Notes: a model not told the origin generated them from the letters alone. A DNA stretch of 55,727 nucleotides from Helicobacteraceae bacterium (GCA_031258155.1 JAIRNH010000021.1:1-55727), one strand, 5' to 3'. Positions 25,724-35,543 are shown, counted from the first letter of the stretch. Program-made: numbers and translations.

Positions 25724-27646
25724 TCAAAAAGAGGTTCTAGGTTTCGAGGCGCGAAATTTACTCTTGTTTGGAGCCTTTATAACGCCGTCCGCGTCCGCCG
25801 CGTCAAGCGCGGCTTTAACCGCCTCTACGATACGCCGATCCGAAGAGATATTAAACCAATTAAACTGCGCGCCGCTTTGCATTACGCCGCTTAATAGATC
25901 GCCCGAATCGCGGTTTTGCAAATCTAATTCCGCCACCTCGAAGCCGTCGTTAGTTTTGGCAAGCTCCGTTAAGCGGGCGTTGCGCGGATTATTCGAGTAG
26001 AAAAAACATCGCGCCTCCTGCCCCGCTCTGCCCACGCGCCCGCGAAGCTGATGAAGCGTCGCGAGTCCTAGCCGATCCGCGCCCGCGACGACGATCGTGT
26101 TAAGTCTTGGCAAGGATATGCCGACCTCCACGACGGTGGTGGCGAGCAAAATCGCGCCGTTTTCCCTGAAGTCGAGCAAGGTTTCCTCTTTTTCCCGATC
26201 TTTGCCGTGCGTAACGTAAACGCGATCAAAACGGCTCTCCCAATAGCCTCTCGCCTCTTCCAAGCTCCGATATTCGTTAGTTTCGCTCGCCTCGATTAGC
26301 GGATAGACGATCAAAACTTGAGCGCCGAGCGCGATCTGCTCTCTGATATGCGCGATCAGCTCGCCAAAATCGTTGCGATCGATCACTCGCGTTTGAACGC
26401 GCCTCTTAAACGGCATAGTTTTGATTGTCGTGATTTGCAGCAGCGAGCTTTGAATCATCGCCAGCGTGCGCGGGATTGGGGTCGCGGAAAACTGAAAAAA
26501 ATGCGGTTTGGCGCCGCCGCCGCTTGTGAGATCGCCGAGCTTTTTACGCTGGTTCGCGCCGAAGCGGTGTTGCTCGTCGATCATCACGCAGGCGGCTCTG
26601 GGCAACTTGCGGTAAAGCAACGCCTGCGTGCCGACGATGAAATCCGCGTCAGGCTCGCTTAAAAGGTTTTTGCCGTCGATTGTATCCTCTTTTTGCGTTA
26701 CAAAGCCGATTTTCAGAAAACCGCCCAAATAGTTGCGCGCCTCTTCGTAAAGCTGATTTGCCAGCAGAGTCGTCGGCGCCATCAATATCGTTCGCGCCTT
26801 GCCGACCATATAGGCGATCGCCAGCATTACCATCGTTTTGCCGCAACCCACGTCGCCTACGATCAATCTTCGCGCCTGAACGTCGCGAGAGAGATCGCTT
26901 CGGCACGCGGCGATCGCGGCGAGCTGATCGTCGGTTAGCGCAAACGGCAGGCTTTTGATAAACGGCGCGGGATCGGCGGTAATCGTCGCGATCGCGCTTA
27001 ATACCAGCCGTTTGCGGCGCAGCCTTTTCATAAAGGAAAATATCTCGGCGTATTTCAGCGCGTAGATTGTCTTGGCGTTATCGAGGCTCGGCATAGTTCG
27101 CGGAAAGTGAAGGTTTATCAACTCTTTTGCGATCTCGATCGGCAGACCTTCGGCGATCAGTTTTTGTTCGCCGACGTTGGCGGCGATCGCGGCTTTCGCG
27201 GCTTTGTTTTTGTATTGCGGCTCGATAGCTCCGGTCGTTTTTACCGCGATCGGCTGAATTATCTCAAGCCCCGCTCGTCCTCGCTCAACCTTGCCATAAA
27301 GGTTCAAAATCGCGCCGCGCGTATATTGCGCCTTTTGCCAGCTTTTGGCGTGAAAATAGACGGCGCTTACCTCCGCGCGCCAATTTTGCGAAAAGAGCCG
27401 CGCGATAAAAATCTTGTCCGTATCGCGCGTATCGATTACGCGGGCTACGCACAGACAGCTTGCGCCAATCGACGGATATTCGCCGACTCGCAGATCGCGC
27501 CAGCTATTAGGTATTCGCAAAGCCGATTCAATCGCCGACGCGGCGCTTGATTTGGCGTTTATATCGGGCGGTTGTTTTATCAATTTGCGTTTATTTAGCG
27601 CGGCGGCGCGAATAGGGGCTTGGTTTTCGCGATTTGCCGTTTGCAA
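25724..27646 (-). CDS. recG: ATP-dependent DNA helicase RecG
   Basis: Remodels stalled replication forks and branched DNA. About 640 residues counting from the TTG at 27646; E. coli RecG has 693, and the N-terminal end here is short and basic. The OB-fold wedge is recognisable (residues about 50-130), then Walker A GDVGCGKTMVML near 263-274, APTTLLANQL, the DEQHRFGANQR box near 356-366, SATPIPRTLAMI near 386-397, and motifs V/VI TTVVEVGISLPR and HQLRGRVGRAGQ near 520-560. It lies downstream of the M16 peptidase-like gene, as in Campylobacter. The exact start is uncertain. Confidence 0.94.
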   Translation of the reverse strand: MQTANRENQAPIRAAALNKRKLIKQPPDINAKSSAASAIESALRIPNSWRDLRVGEYPSIGASCLCVARVIDTRDTDKIFIARLFSQNWRAEVSAVYFHAKSWQKAQYTRGAILNLYGKVERGRAGLEIIQPIAVKTTGAIEPQYKNKAAKAAIAANVGEQKLIAEGLPIEIAKELINLHFPRTMPSLDNAKTIYALKYAEIFSFMKRLRRKRLVLSAIATITADPAPFIKSLPFALTDDQLAAIAACRSDLSRDVQARRLIVGDVGCGKTMVMLAIAYMVGKARTILMAPTTLLANQLYEEARNYLGGFLKIGFVTQKEDTIDGKNLLSEPDADFIVGTQALLYRKLPRAACVMIDEQHRFGANQRKKLGDLTSGGGAKPHFFQFSATPIPRTLAMIQSSLLQITTIKTMPFKRRVQTRVIDRNDFGELIAHIREQIALGAQVLIVYPLIEASETNEYRSLEEARGYWESRFDRVYVTHGKDREKEETLLDFRENGAILLATTVVEVGISLPRLNTIVVAGADRLGLATLHQLRGRVGRAGQEARCFFYSNNPRNARLTELAKTNDGFEVAELDLQNRDSGDLLSGVMQSGAQFNWFNISSDRRIVEAVKAALDAADADGVIKAPNKSKFRASKPRTSF

Positions 27647-27725
27647 AAGGCGTTTTGATAGGCTTTTGATAGCCCGTTTGCGCGATCGCGGTCAATCCTA
27701 TGCCTCCCAGCTCGCTAAAGCGTCG

Positions 27726-29003
27726 TTATTTTCCGTTGGTTACGATAAAAAAACTTAACCGCAGAATCTCGGAGTGAGCGGCTATAAATTGATTTAGCTC
27801 GTCCAATTTAAGCGTCTCGATCTTTTTTAGCTGCTCTTGCTGCCAGCCGATCGGTTTGCCGCGATAAAAATCGCCGTAGGCGCGATTTAGACGCTGAATC
27901 ATCGTTTCGTTGCGAAGCGGCTCGCTTCCCAATATAAAGCGGCGCGCCTCGTCTAGCTCCTTTTGCGTCGCGCCGTTTTTGACAAAATCCGCTATAACGC
28001 TTTTTACGACGGCGATCGCCTCCTCTTGCGACTCTAGCTTGGTTTGCAGATGCCCGTTAAAACGCGCGTTCGTCAAAGATAGATTAACGTGCGAATACGC
28101 GCTGTAAGCGAGTCCTCGCTGGACGCGAATCTCCTCCATCAGGCGGCTGCCAAAGCCCGACGCGCCGAGGATAAACGACGCGGCGACGGCTTTGTAACCC
28201 TCGTCGTCGTCAAAACGCAAATTAAACGGCGCGCCAAAGTAGATATACGCCTGCTTGGTGTCGCGTTTGATCGTTCGCGTTTGCCCGTCGCTTGCCGTTT
28301 CGTAGAAGGCGATCTCCGCTTTTTTGCCGCTTGGCAAGGCGTTTAGTATCTTTTCGCTCCACGCCTTCGCCTCTTGAGCGCTAAGATCGCCGCCGAATAA
28401 AAAGGTCGCGCGCTCTTTTACCAGCGCCGTTTTAATATGGTTTTCAATCTCTTTCAGCCCGATCTTTTCCACGCTTTTCCAGTCGCCCATTACGGGGCGT
28501 TCAAGCGGCGTATTTTTGAAAAGCGTTTCGTTCAGCCCGCGCTCGGCTACATAGTCGAAATTCGTTTCTAGCGAGCCGAACTCCCCTTGCGCGGCGATCT
28601 TGATCTTCGCGAGCGCGTCGGCGCTCAAGTTGGGATCTCGCAACAAAGCGCATAGCCTGTCGATCCCTTCGCCGAACTCCCCTCTTAACGAGCTAAGATG
28701 AATGGAAAAGTTCTCTTTTCGCGCCTGAAAATCAAGCGAGATCGCCTTCTCTTCCAAAGCGCGGGCAAACGCGACCGCGCCTAGCTTTTTCGTGCCTTGA
28801 TCTAGCAACGCGCTCGTCAGATAAGCCACGCCTGAGTTTTTGCCGTCGCTAATCGATCCGGAGCCTAAAAACACGATCTGCAGACTAACGATCGGCAGTT
28901 TGCGATCGGCTTCATACAAAAGCGGCGCGCCTTTGACGTATTCGATATTCATAGCCAAAACAAATCCTTGCAGTAAAAATAAAACGGCGCAAAAACGAGC
29001 CAT
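27726..29003 (-). CDS. M16 peptidase-family protein lacking the zinc motif
   Basis: A 425-residue exported protein. The start at 29003 (MARFCAVLFLLQGFVLAMN, a signal peptide) is preceded by GGAGGCGACT, a good ribosome-binding site. The two-domain M16 pattern is clear: GVAYLTSALLDQGTKKLG near residues 60-77, RERATFLFGGDLSA-like region near 200, and the C-terminal domain GFGSRLMEEIRVQRGLAYSAY near 285-305. At the place of the zinc-binding H-x-x-E-H the sequence reads YLTSAL, so it cannot bind zinc in the usual way. It resembles the PqqE/Cj0805-type proteins of this phylum and is probably non-catalytic or a subunit. recG follows. Confidence 0.86.
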   Translation of the reverse strand: MARFCAVLFLLQGFVLAMNIEYVKGAPLLYEADRKLPIVSLQIVFLGSGSISDGKNSGVAYLTSALLDQGTKKLGAVAFARALEEKAISLDFQARKENFSIHLSSLRGEFGEGIDRLCALLRDPNLSADALAKIKIAAQGEFGSLETNFDYVAERGLNETLFKNTPLERPVMGDWKSVEKIGLKEIENHIKTALVKERATFLFGGDLSAQEAKAWSEKILNALPSGKKAEIAFYETASDGQTRTIKRDTKQAYIYFGAPFNLRFDDDEGYKAVAASFILGASGFGSRLMEEIRVQRGLAYSAYSHVNLSLTNARFNGHLQTKLESQEEAIAVVKSVIADFVKNGATQKELDEARRFILGSEPLRNETMIQRLNRAYGDFYRGKPIGWQQEQLKKIETLKLDELNQFIAAHSEILRLSFFIVTNGK

Positions 29004-29104
29004 AGTCGCCTCCAAAAAGATAATGTTAGCAAAATCAACCGCGCCGAAAAAAACTAAGATGAGATAAAATCTCGCGTTTTTAACAAGCTACGAGGCGGAT
29101 AAAC

Positions 29105-30130
29105 ATGCACCGACCAGCGATAGAGCGGGTAATTAAAGCGATCGAAACGGTTAAAGTCGGCAAGATGGTTATACTGATCGACGACGAGGATCGCGAAAAC
29201 GAAGGCGATCTGATGTATGCGGGCGCGCTTTCCACGCCGGAACTGATGAATTTTATGATCAAAGAGGCGAGAGGGCTTGTGTGCGCCGCGCTGGATCGCG
29301 CGATCGCCGAGCGGTTAAATCTCGCGCCGATGGTAAGCAAAAACACCTCCGCGCACGAAACGGCTTTCACGATAAGCGTGGACGCAAAAAGCGCCAGCAC
29401 CGGCATTTCGGCTTACGAGCGCCACGATACGATCGCGCTTTTAGCCGATCCGCTTAGCTCTAGCGACGATTTGGTTAGCCCAGGTCATATCTTCCCGCTG
29501 ATCGCCAAAGACGGCGGCGTTCTCGTGCGCGCGGGGCAGACCGAAGGTTCGGTCGATCTCTGCCGCTTAGCGGGATTGGCGTCGTGCGGCGTAATCTGCG
29601 AAATCCTTAAAGAGGACGGCTCTATGGCTAGACGTCCCGATCTAGACGAGTTCTCGACGCGGAACAATATCCCGATCGTTTATATCGCCGATCTGATCGA
29701 GTATCGGCTTGAACGCGAATCGCTTGTTAGCCGCCGCCAGATCGAGGTTAAAGAGCTGTTCGGCGCGAGCGTAACGATCAGCGAATGGGTCGATCATCTA
29801 GGGCGCGTTCACAACGCGGCGGTTTTCGGAGAGATTGGCGAGGAGTGCGCCGTCAAGTTTCATCTGATTGGCTCCGACGCGGCGCTGATCTTGGACGATA
29901 GGCGTTTTAGCGGACTACTTAAGGCGATCGAGTATCTTAAACAAAACGGCGGAGCGTTGCTACTGCTGGAATCTAACGCCAGAAGCGCCAAAAAAGAGTT
30001 TGGCATAGGCGCGCAGATTTTAACGCGGCTTGGAGTAAAGCGACTTACTCTGCTCGCCACGCAGGAGTTCGACGAGCCTACGGCTCTCGCCGGTTTTGGG
30101 CTGGAGCTTAAAAACACGCTTCTGCCGTAG
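29105..30130 (+). CDS. ribB: 3,4-dihydroxy-2-butanone 4-phosphate synthase with degenerate GTP cyclohydrolase II domain
   Basis: Converts ribulose 5-phosphate to the four-carbon unit of riboflavin. The N-terminal 205 residues are a complete RibB domain: VILIDDEDRENEGDLMYAG (residues 22-40), STGISAYERHDTI near 98-110, GHIFPLIAKDGGVLVRAGQTE near 138-158. The C-terminal 135 residues resemble RibA only at the end (FGIGAQILTRLGVKRLTLL). The RibA zinc ligands (C-x10-C-x-C) and the RQEGRGIGL segment are missing, so no GTP cyclohydrolase II activity is expected and a separate ribA is required. No FMN riboswitch was seen upstream. Confidence 0.92.
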   Translation: MHRPAIERVIKAIETVKVGKMVILIDDEDRENEGDLMYAGALSTPELMNFMIKEARGLVCAALDRAIAERLNLAPMVSKNTSAHETAFTISVDAKSASTGISAYERHDTIALLADPLSSSDDLVSPGHIFPLIAKDGGVLVRAGQTEGSVDLCRLAGLASCGVICEILKEDGSMARRPDLDEFSTRNNIPIVYIADLIEYRLERESLVSRRQIEVKELFGASVTISEWVDHLGRVHNAAVFGEIGEECAVKFHLIGSDAALILDDRRFSGLLKAIEYLKQNGGALLLLESNARSAKKEFGIGAQILTRLGVKRLTLLATQEFDEPTALAGFGLELKNTLLP

Positions 30131-30189
30131 CCCGTTTGTTTTGGCGACGCGCGATAGATTAACTTATTTATGTTTTTCAAAGGCAGGCA

Positions 30190-31293
30190 ATGCAAAAACG
30201 AGGGTTTTTCCTAACTCATTCGCCCATAAACGCGCGTTTCGCGCAAAACGCGAAAGATTTCGTCGTGGAGGAGATAGCGCTTTACGAGCCAAGCGGCGCG
30301 GGCGATCATCTATTTGTGAAAATTAGAAAAAAGGGCGTTTCCACTTGGGAGGCGGCGCAGGCTTTCAGCGAGCGAATCGGCGTAAAAACGCGCGATATAG
30401 GCTACGCTGGGCTGAAGGACAAGAACGCCATGAGCGTTCAAACGCTCTCTTTTCCAGCCAAATTTGAATCAAAGATCGCGACGTTCGAGCATAGCGCGAT
30501 CAAGGTTTTGGATATTCGCAGGCATAACAACAAGCTAAAGATCGGACATCTTAAAGGCAATAGGTTTTTTGTCAGGCTTAAAAAAGTCGGCGCGATCGAC
30601 GCGAAAAAGATCGACGGCGCGATCGCGCGGATCGCAGAAAACGGCGCGCCAAACTTTTTTGGGTTTCAGCGCTTCGGGCGCGACGGCGACAACTACGAAA
30701 AAGCGAGGGCGTTTTTGGACGGAGAGGCGAAAATACGCGGGCGTAAAATGCAGACCTTCCTTATCAACGCGCTTCAAAGCGAGCGCTTTAACGCGTGGCT
30801 TACGCGCAGGATCGAGCTTTCAAGCGCGATAAACAGTTTCGGCGCGAAGCAAATCGCCAAAGAATACAAGCTAAACGCCGACGCGATCGAGGAGCTAAGC
30901 GCGCAAACGCAGTTTTTCAAACTTTTGGAGGGCGATATTATGCTCCACTATCCGCACGGCAAGCTCTATTTCGCGGAGGATTTGACCAAAGAAGCCGATC
31001 GTTTCGCCGCCAAAGAGAGCGCCCCGACGGGCGTTTTGAGCGGACATAGGGCTATGCTTGCCAGAGGTTTTGCGGGCGAGATCGAGAGCGAGTTTTTCGA
31101 GGATATTCCTTCAAGCGGCGATCGCCGCTACGCGTGGATTTTTCCGCAAGAGCTAACTGGCAAACACGTAGAGCAAGAGGCGCATTACGAGCTTGGTTTT
31201 TATCTGCCTAAAGGCTCTTACGCCACCGCTTTGATCGAGGAGATATTGCATTGCGAACTAAGCGGCGATCCAAGCGGACACAATGAGAATTAG
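30190..31293 (+). CDS. truD: tRNA pseudouridine(13) synthase TruD
   Basis: Isomerises U13 in tRNA Glu. The 367-residue protein has the TruD-specific catalytic Asp in GYAGLKDKNAMSVQ (residues 74-87), the NFFGFQRFGRDGDNYEKAR segment near 155-173, and a TRUD insertion domain near 175-300. FVVEEIALYEPSGAGDHLFV near 24-43 is the N-terminal family mark. The start has AAAGGCAGGCA upstream. It lies 59 bases after ribB and 15 bases before the TrkA-C-like gene, in one direction, probably in the same transcript. Confidence 0.95.
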   Translation: MQKRGFFLTHSPINARFAQNAKDFVVEEIALYEPSGAGDHLFVKIRKKGVSTWEAAQAFSERIGVKTRDIGYAGLKDKNAMSVQTLSFPAKFESKIATFEHSAIKVLDIRRHNNKLKIGHLKGNRFFVRLKKVGAIDAKKIDGAIARIAENGAPNFFGFQRFGRDGDNYEKARAFLDGEAKIRGRKMQTFLINALQSERFNAWLTRRIELSSAINSFGAKQIAKEYKLNADAIEELSAQTQFFKLLEGDIMLHYPHGKLYFAEDLTKEADRFAAKESAPTGVLSGHRAMLARGFAGEIESEFFEDIPSSGDRRYAWIFPQELTGKHVEQEAHYELGFYLPKGSYATALIEEILHCELSGDPSGHNEN

Positions 31294-31308
31294 CTAAAAT
31301 CCCAAATA

Positions 31309-32721
31309 ATGAAAAGATTGCTGATTCTTGCCGACGGGGAAGTCGCCGAACGATACGTCAAGCGCATAGTAGATACCTATACGGACGCCAACCTGTACAC
31401 AATCGTATATTATCGCGGCGAGATCGCGCGGAGCGAAACGATCTATTGCGAATTTCATCGCTTTGATCCGACTAGTTTCAGCAAGTTAGAAGCCGTCTTT
31501 TCCAAGCAGACGGCAGCCGCTTACGTGGTGATGAAAGAGCCGCTAGACGCCGTGCAGGCGTATAAGAACTTGCGGGCGTTGAGCCGCGAGTTGATAATCT
31601 ACGCGCTAGATTCCGGCGGGTTAAACGAACTGCCAAACGACGATCCAAACCTACAGCGCGTTTCGGCGAGCGAGCTGCTTGCGAACCGCTTAATGGCGCT
31701 AACGCCCAACATTCCCGTAAGCGCGCAATACGTGGGGCTGGGCATAGGCGAGATAACTGAAGTCAAAGTGCCGTTTGGCAGCGCCTACGCCTACCGCCAT
31801 ATAAGCCACGTAACGCAAAACAAGTGGCGGATCGCGGCGATATACCGAAGCGGGGAGCTGCTTCTGCCGTTTCCTACGTTGATGATCCGCCCGGGCGACA
31901 ACCTGCTTTTGGTGGGGCAGCCCAATATCCTAAAAACCGTCTATCGCGCTATTAAAATTGAAAGCGGGCAGTTTCCCGCGCCGTATGGACGCGCGATATA
32001 TATGCTGATCGACATTTCGCGCCGCCGCGAGAAACAAGCCGAAGCCGAGCTTGAGAACGCGCTAAGCCTCCACAGACGGCTAAAAAACCGACCGCTGTAT
32101 ATCAAAGCGATCAATCCCGACAGTTGGACGGCGCTGAAAAAACTGCGCGATATTAAACAGTCCGATATATACGTCGATATAGCCTATCGGACGTTCGACC
32201 TTGAAAAAAACCTGCTTAAAGAGATATGGCGCTACAACGCGGGGCTACTCGTAGTAAGCGACGAATTTTTTAGCAAAAAAGCCAATAGGCTTTTGGCGCT
32301 TAAATCGCAAAAACCGATCTGGAAACTTGGAACGGATTCGATCTCGCAACTTAAAAGCTCGGCTATGATTCTAAGCGCCAATCCGACGTTAGAGCAGATC
32401 TCTTCCGTTTTATTCGATCTCTCGGCGCAGCTTGCGACCGATATAGAGCTGTATCCGTCTAAAGGCGACGAAGCGGGCGAAAACGAGGCGCTGGAGCATT
32501 ACAAGAACCTAGCGGCGATTCACTCGCGATCGATCGGCGTAAAAAACGACGAGGATAACGTGATTATGACGCTACGGCAAAAAGAAAACTTACTGCTGTT
32601 TTTCCCCTTTGACGAGGCTATGACGCAAAATAGTTTGCTAGATTTTATGAAGCTGAGGCAAGCCGAAAGAATGTATTCGTTTTTGAGCGAGCGGCATCAG
32701 CTTTTTATTCCGGTGTTATAG
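31309..32721 (+). CDS. TrkA-like protein with RCK_C domain (COG3400-type)
   Basis: A 470-residue cytoplasmic protein typical of Campylobacterota, where it precedes aroB and mscS. The N-terminal third is a Rossmann-like NAD-binding domain (RLLILADGEVAERYVKRIV). Residues about 140-220 are an RCK_C/TrkA-C domain: VKVPFGSAYAYRHISHV and LLLPFPTLMIRPGDNLLLVGQP. The C-terminal half is another Rossmann-like module without a clear motif. There is no membrane segment and no Trk channel in the window, so it may gate or sense for a channel; adjacency to an mscS-type channel gene is suggestive. Function unproven. Confidence 0.83.
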   Translation: MKRLLILADGEVAERYVKRIVDTYTDANLYTIVYYRGEIARSETIYCEFHRFDPTSFSKLEAVFSKQTAAAYVVMKEPLDAVQAYKNLRALSRELIIYALDSGGLNELPNDDPNLQRVSASELLANRLMALTPNIPVSAQYVGLGIGEITEVKVPFGSAYAYRHISHVTQNKWRIAAIYRSGELLLPFPTLMIRPGDNLLLVGQPNILKTVYRAIKIESGQFPAPYGRAIYMLIDISRRREKQAEAELENALSLHRRLKNRPLYIKAINPDSWTALKKLRDIKQSDIYVDIAYRTFDLEKNLLKEIWRYNAGLLVVSDEFFSKKANRLLALKSQKPIWKLGTDSISQLKSSAMILSANPTLEQISSVLFDLSAQLATDIELYPSKGDEAGENEALEHYKNLAAIHSRSIGVKNDEDNVIMTLRQKENLLLFFPFDEAMTQNSLLDFMKLRQAERMYSFLSERHQLFIPVL

Positions 32722-33768
32722 ATGATTATAGATATAAACCTGCGAAAAAATATAGACGACGGCTATAAAGTTCATATCGGCGATCTTGGCGAGCTGACGT
32801 TCGATACGAAAGTCGCGATCGTTACCAACAAAACTATAGCCGCGCCGCACTTAGACAGGTTAAGATCGCGCGTATTCGCGCCGGAGATTAGCGAGATTAT
32901 TATAGAGGATGGCGAGCGCTATAAAAACCTTGAAACAATCGGAAAAATCGCCGATCGCCTGTGCGAGTCGCGGCTCGATCGCAAAAGCGTTTTGATAGCG
33001 TTTGGCGGCGGCGTGATCGGCGATATGACGGGTTTTTGCGCCGCGATCTACCAGCGCGGCATATCGTTTGTGCAAATTCCGACGACTCTGCTTGCGATGG
33101 TTGACGCGAGCGTGGGCGGCAAAACGGGCGTTAATAACGCTTACGGCAAGAATCTAATCGGCGCTTTTTACCAACCAAAGAGCGTCCATATCGATCAAAG
33201 ATGGCTGGCTACCCTGCCAAAACGCGAGTTTGCGGCGGGAGCGGCGGAGATCGTAAAGATGGCGGCTACGCTAGATCGCGAGTTTTTCGAGCGGCTAGAA
33301 AACGCCGATCTTAGCGACGAAAAAGAGCTTGCCTACGCGATCGCGCAATCCATTCGCATTAAAGCCAATATCGTTATGCAAGACGAGAAAGAGAGCGGCG
33401 CGCGGGCGATATTAAACTACGGGCATACCTTCGGACACGCTATCGAAAAAGAGAGCGGATACGGCGCGTATTTGCACGGCGAGTGCGTCGCGATGGGTAT
33501 GATCATGGCTAATAATCTAGCGGTCAGTCTAGGGCTTCTCTCAAGCGGCGAAGCCGATCGGATCGATAAAACTCTCCGAAGGTTCGGATTAACGGCGCGA
33601 TACAAAACTCCCGACGCCAACCGTTTCTACGAGAGCTTTTTTCACGATAAGAAAACGCTGAGCGACAAAATCCGTTTCGCTCTGCCGCGCGGAATCGGAA
33701 ATTACGTTTTTATCGACGACGCGGCGAAACGTTTAGCGATCGACGCGATAATCAAGGGCGGCGAATGA
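32722..33768 (+). CDS. aroB: 3-dehydroquinate synthase
   Basis: Second step of the shikimate pathway, NAD- and metal-dependent. The 348-residue protein shows GDLGELTFDTKVAIVTNKT at the N-terminus, the NAD-binding LIAFGGGVIGDMTGFCAA (about 91-108), PTTLLAMVDASVGGKTGVN near 121-139, KMAATLDREFFERLE near 182, and metal-ligand His residues in NYGHTFGHAIEKES (near 234) and YLHGECVAMGM (near 252). The start follows the previous stop directly (TAGATG), and the stop overlaps mscS by 4 bases. Feeds aromatic amino acids including Trp (trpC in this window). Confidence 0.96.
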   Translation: MIIDINLRKNIDDGYKVHIGDLGELTFDTKVAIVTNKTIAAPHLDRLRSRVFAPEISEIIIEDGERYKNLETIGKIADRLCESRLDRKSVLIAFGGGVIGDMTGFCAAIYQRGISFVQIPTTLLAMVDASVGGKTGVNNAYGKNLIGAFYQPKSVHIDQRWLATLPKREFAAGAAEIVKMAATLDREFFERLENADLSDEKELAYAIAQSIRIKANIVMQDEKESGARAILNYGHTFGHAIEKESGYGAYLHGECVAMGMIMANNLAVSLGLLSSGEADRIDKTLRRFGLTARYKTPDANRFYESFFHDKKTLSDKIRFALPRGIGNYVFIDDAAKRLAIDAIIKGGE

Positions 33769-35366
33769 AATTAGCGCGCGCGTTGTCTTTGTTCGCCGCG
33801 ATCGCTCTAGCTTGCCTAGCCGATACGAGCGAGGCGCAAACGCGGCTTGACGAGATAACGGCGCAGATCGCGAAAATAGACGAGGCGCTCGATTCCGATC
33901 GCAACGTGTGGATCAAACGCTTTATCGATCGGCGCGATTTTCTCGCTCTGCAAACCGAACAAGCGCAGATCGCCGCGGAGATAAAACAGCTTGCGAGCAG
34001 ACGCGACGCGGCTTCCAAACAGCGGCGCGATCTGCTGGAAGAACGCGCTAAAACCTTGAAAATACGGCTTGAGTTGCTTGGCGAATCCTCCGACGCCTCG
34101 CCATACGACAGCGCTTCGGGAATCGATCTTGTCTCCGACGCTCCGGAGGTGAAAAACCCTTTCGCGATCATAAGCGGCTTCTCGTATATTCGCGAAAGCT
34201 CGCAACTGCTAGACGAACAGCGGGTTAAACTTCAATCGCTCCGCGACACGATCGAGGGCGAAAAAGAGCGCCAATCGTTAATAGAACGCCAAAACGCGCT
34301 TTTGCTTCAGCTAAATCAACCGAGCGTCGCCGCCGAATACGCCGAAACGATCGCGCTGCTAACCTCCCTAAACAATATAGAGGAGGTGTTGTCCACCGCG
34401 CTTAGCGTGCAGGAAAAGCGCTTTAGCGCGAACGAGGCGCACGTAAAAGCGCAGATCGAAGGGGAAATATCCAAACTGATTTTAATAGCGTCGGCGGTGG
34501 CGGCTCTTATCGCTTTGGGATTCTTTCTGAAGCTGGTGGTTAAACGCGCCGTAGCCGACGCGAATCGGATATTTAGCATCAATCGCGCCGTTAATATCGC
34601 GACCTTTCTTATCGTAGCGCTGATCTTGCTGTTTAACTACATTAACAATATCGTCTATTTCGTTACGCTGCTAGGATTTATATCCGCCGGTATCGCGATC
34701 GCCATGAAAGACTGGTTTATGAGTCTGCTAGGGTGGCTTGTGATCGTGATTGGCGGATCGGTGCATATCGGCGATCGCATTCGTATCGTGCGCGACGGCG
34801 ACGCGGTAGTCGGCGACGTGTTAGAGATAGGCTTGACGCGCATTATGCTCTTCGAGGATATTACGCTCGCCACTTTCGATCTTAACCGCAGGGCGGGACG
34901 GATTATACATATTCCAAACAACTACGTCTTTACAAATATCATTCAAAACTACGCCTACGGCGAAATGCAGACGGTGTGGGACGGCATAGATATTGTCGTT
35001 ACGTTCGATTCCAATCACAAAAAAGCGCGCAAGATCGCAAAAGAGATCGCCGCTAAGCACGCGATCGGCTATACCGATCAGACGCGCAAACACTACAACA
35101 ATCTACGAGCGCGCTTCAATTTTCGCGCCGTCAGCGTGGAGCCGCGCGTCTTTACTTTTGTCCATACTTACGGGGTAAAAGTGAGCGTCTGGTATCTGAC
35201 CAACTCTTACGCTACGCTGTCGCTAAGAAGCGCGATCAGCGCGGAGATAGTCGAAGCGTTTAACGCCGCCGACGGAATTATCATCGCCTACCCCACCTAC
35301 GCGCTCGATACGCTAAAAGCGATCGAGGCGGCGCGCAGCGATCTTTTTAACCGCGCCCAACCCTAA
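33765..35366 (+). CDS. Mechanosensitive channel, MscS family, with periplasmic coiled-coil region
   Basis: A 533-residue protein. A signal peptide (residues 1-19) leads to a long charged, coiled-coil-like periplasmic region (20-220), then three membrane helices near 228-255, 270-290 and 295-320. The pore helix and MscS beta domain follow: GISAGIAIAMKDWFMSLLGW, VHIGDRIRIVRDGDAVVGDV, IPNNYVFTNIIQNYA. The C-terminal alpha/beta part reaches residue 533. MscS proteins release solutes under hypo-osmotic stress. The extended N-terminus is like the larger MscK/MscM-type members. Last gene of the ribB-to-mscS run. Confidence 0.9.
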   Translation: MKLARALSLFAAIALACLADTSEAQTRLDEITAQIAKIDEALDSDRNVWIKRFIDRRDFLALQTEQAQIAAEIKQLASRRDAASKQRRDLLEERAKTLKIRLELLGESSDASPYDSASGIDLVSDAPEVKNPFAIISGFSYIRESSQLLDEQRVKLQSLRDTIEGEKERQSLIERQNALLLQLNQPSVAAEYAETIALLTSLNNIEEVLSTALSVQEKRFSANEAHVKAQIEGEISKLILIASAVAALIALGFFLKLVVKRAVADANRIFSINRAVNIATFLIVALILLFNYINNIVYFVTLLGFISAGIAIAMKDWFMSLLGWLVIVIGGSVHIGDRIRIVRDGDAVVGDVLEIGLTRIMLFEDITLATFDLNRRAGRIIHIPNNYVFTNIIQNYAYGEMQTVWDGIDIVVTFDSNHKKARKIAKEIAAKHAIGYTDQTRKHYNNLRARFNFRAVSVEPRVFTFVHTYGVKVSVWYLTNSYATLSLRSAISAEIVEAFNAADGIIIAYPTYALDTLKAIEAARSDLFNRAQP

Positions 35367-35495
35367 ACAAACCCGCGATCCGCGCGGCGAAACGCGAAAG
35401 TCTTTTTTTAATCTAAACTAAATCGCGCGTATCTTAAAACGCTTTGAGCGCTAATTTAATGAAAATAACTTTATTATTACGCAAGCGATTTATGC

Positions 35496-35515
35496 AATGA
35501 TAATCATTCTATAAT
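35496..35515 (+). promoter_or_regulatory. Fur box overlapping the TonB2-type operon promoter
   Basis: Perfect dyad AATGAT-A-ATCATT (35496-35508), which is the core of the Fur consensus, ends two bases before a TATAAT (35510-35515). Fur with iron bound should block RNA polymerase here. The first ATG is at 35544. Confidence 0.75.
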
Positions 35516-35543
35516 GTCGGACAAATTATCACACGGAGTTTGA

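Noticed and set aside
29016-29104. FMN riboswitch before the riboflavin gene
   Set aside because: The gap is under 90 bases and shows none of the conserved FMN-aptamer segments.
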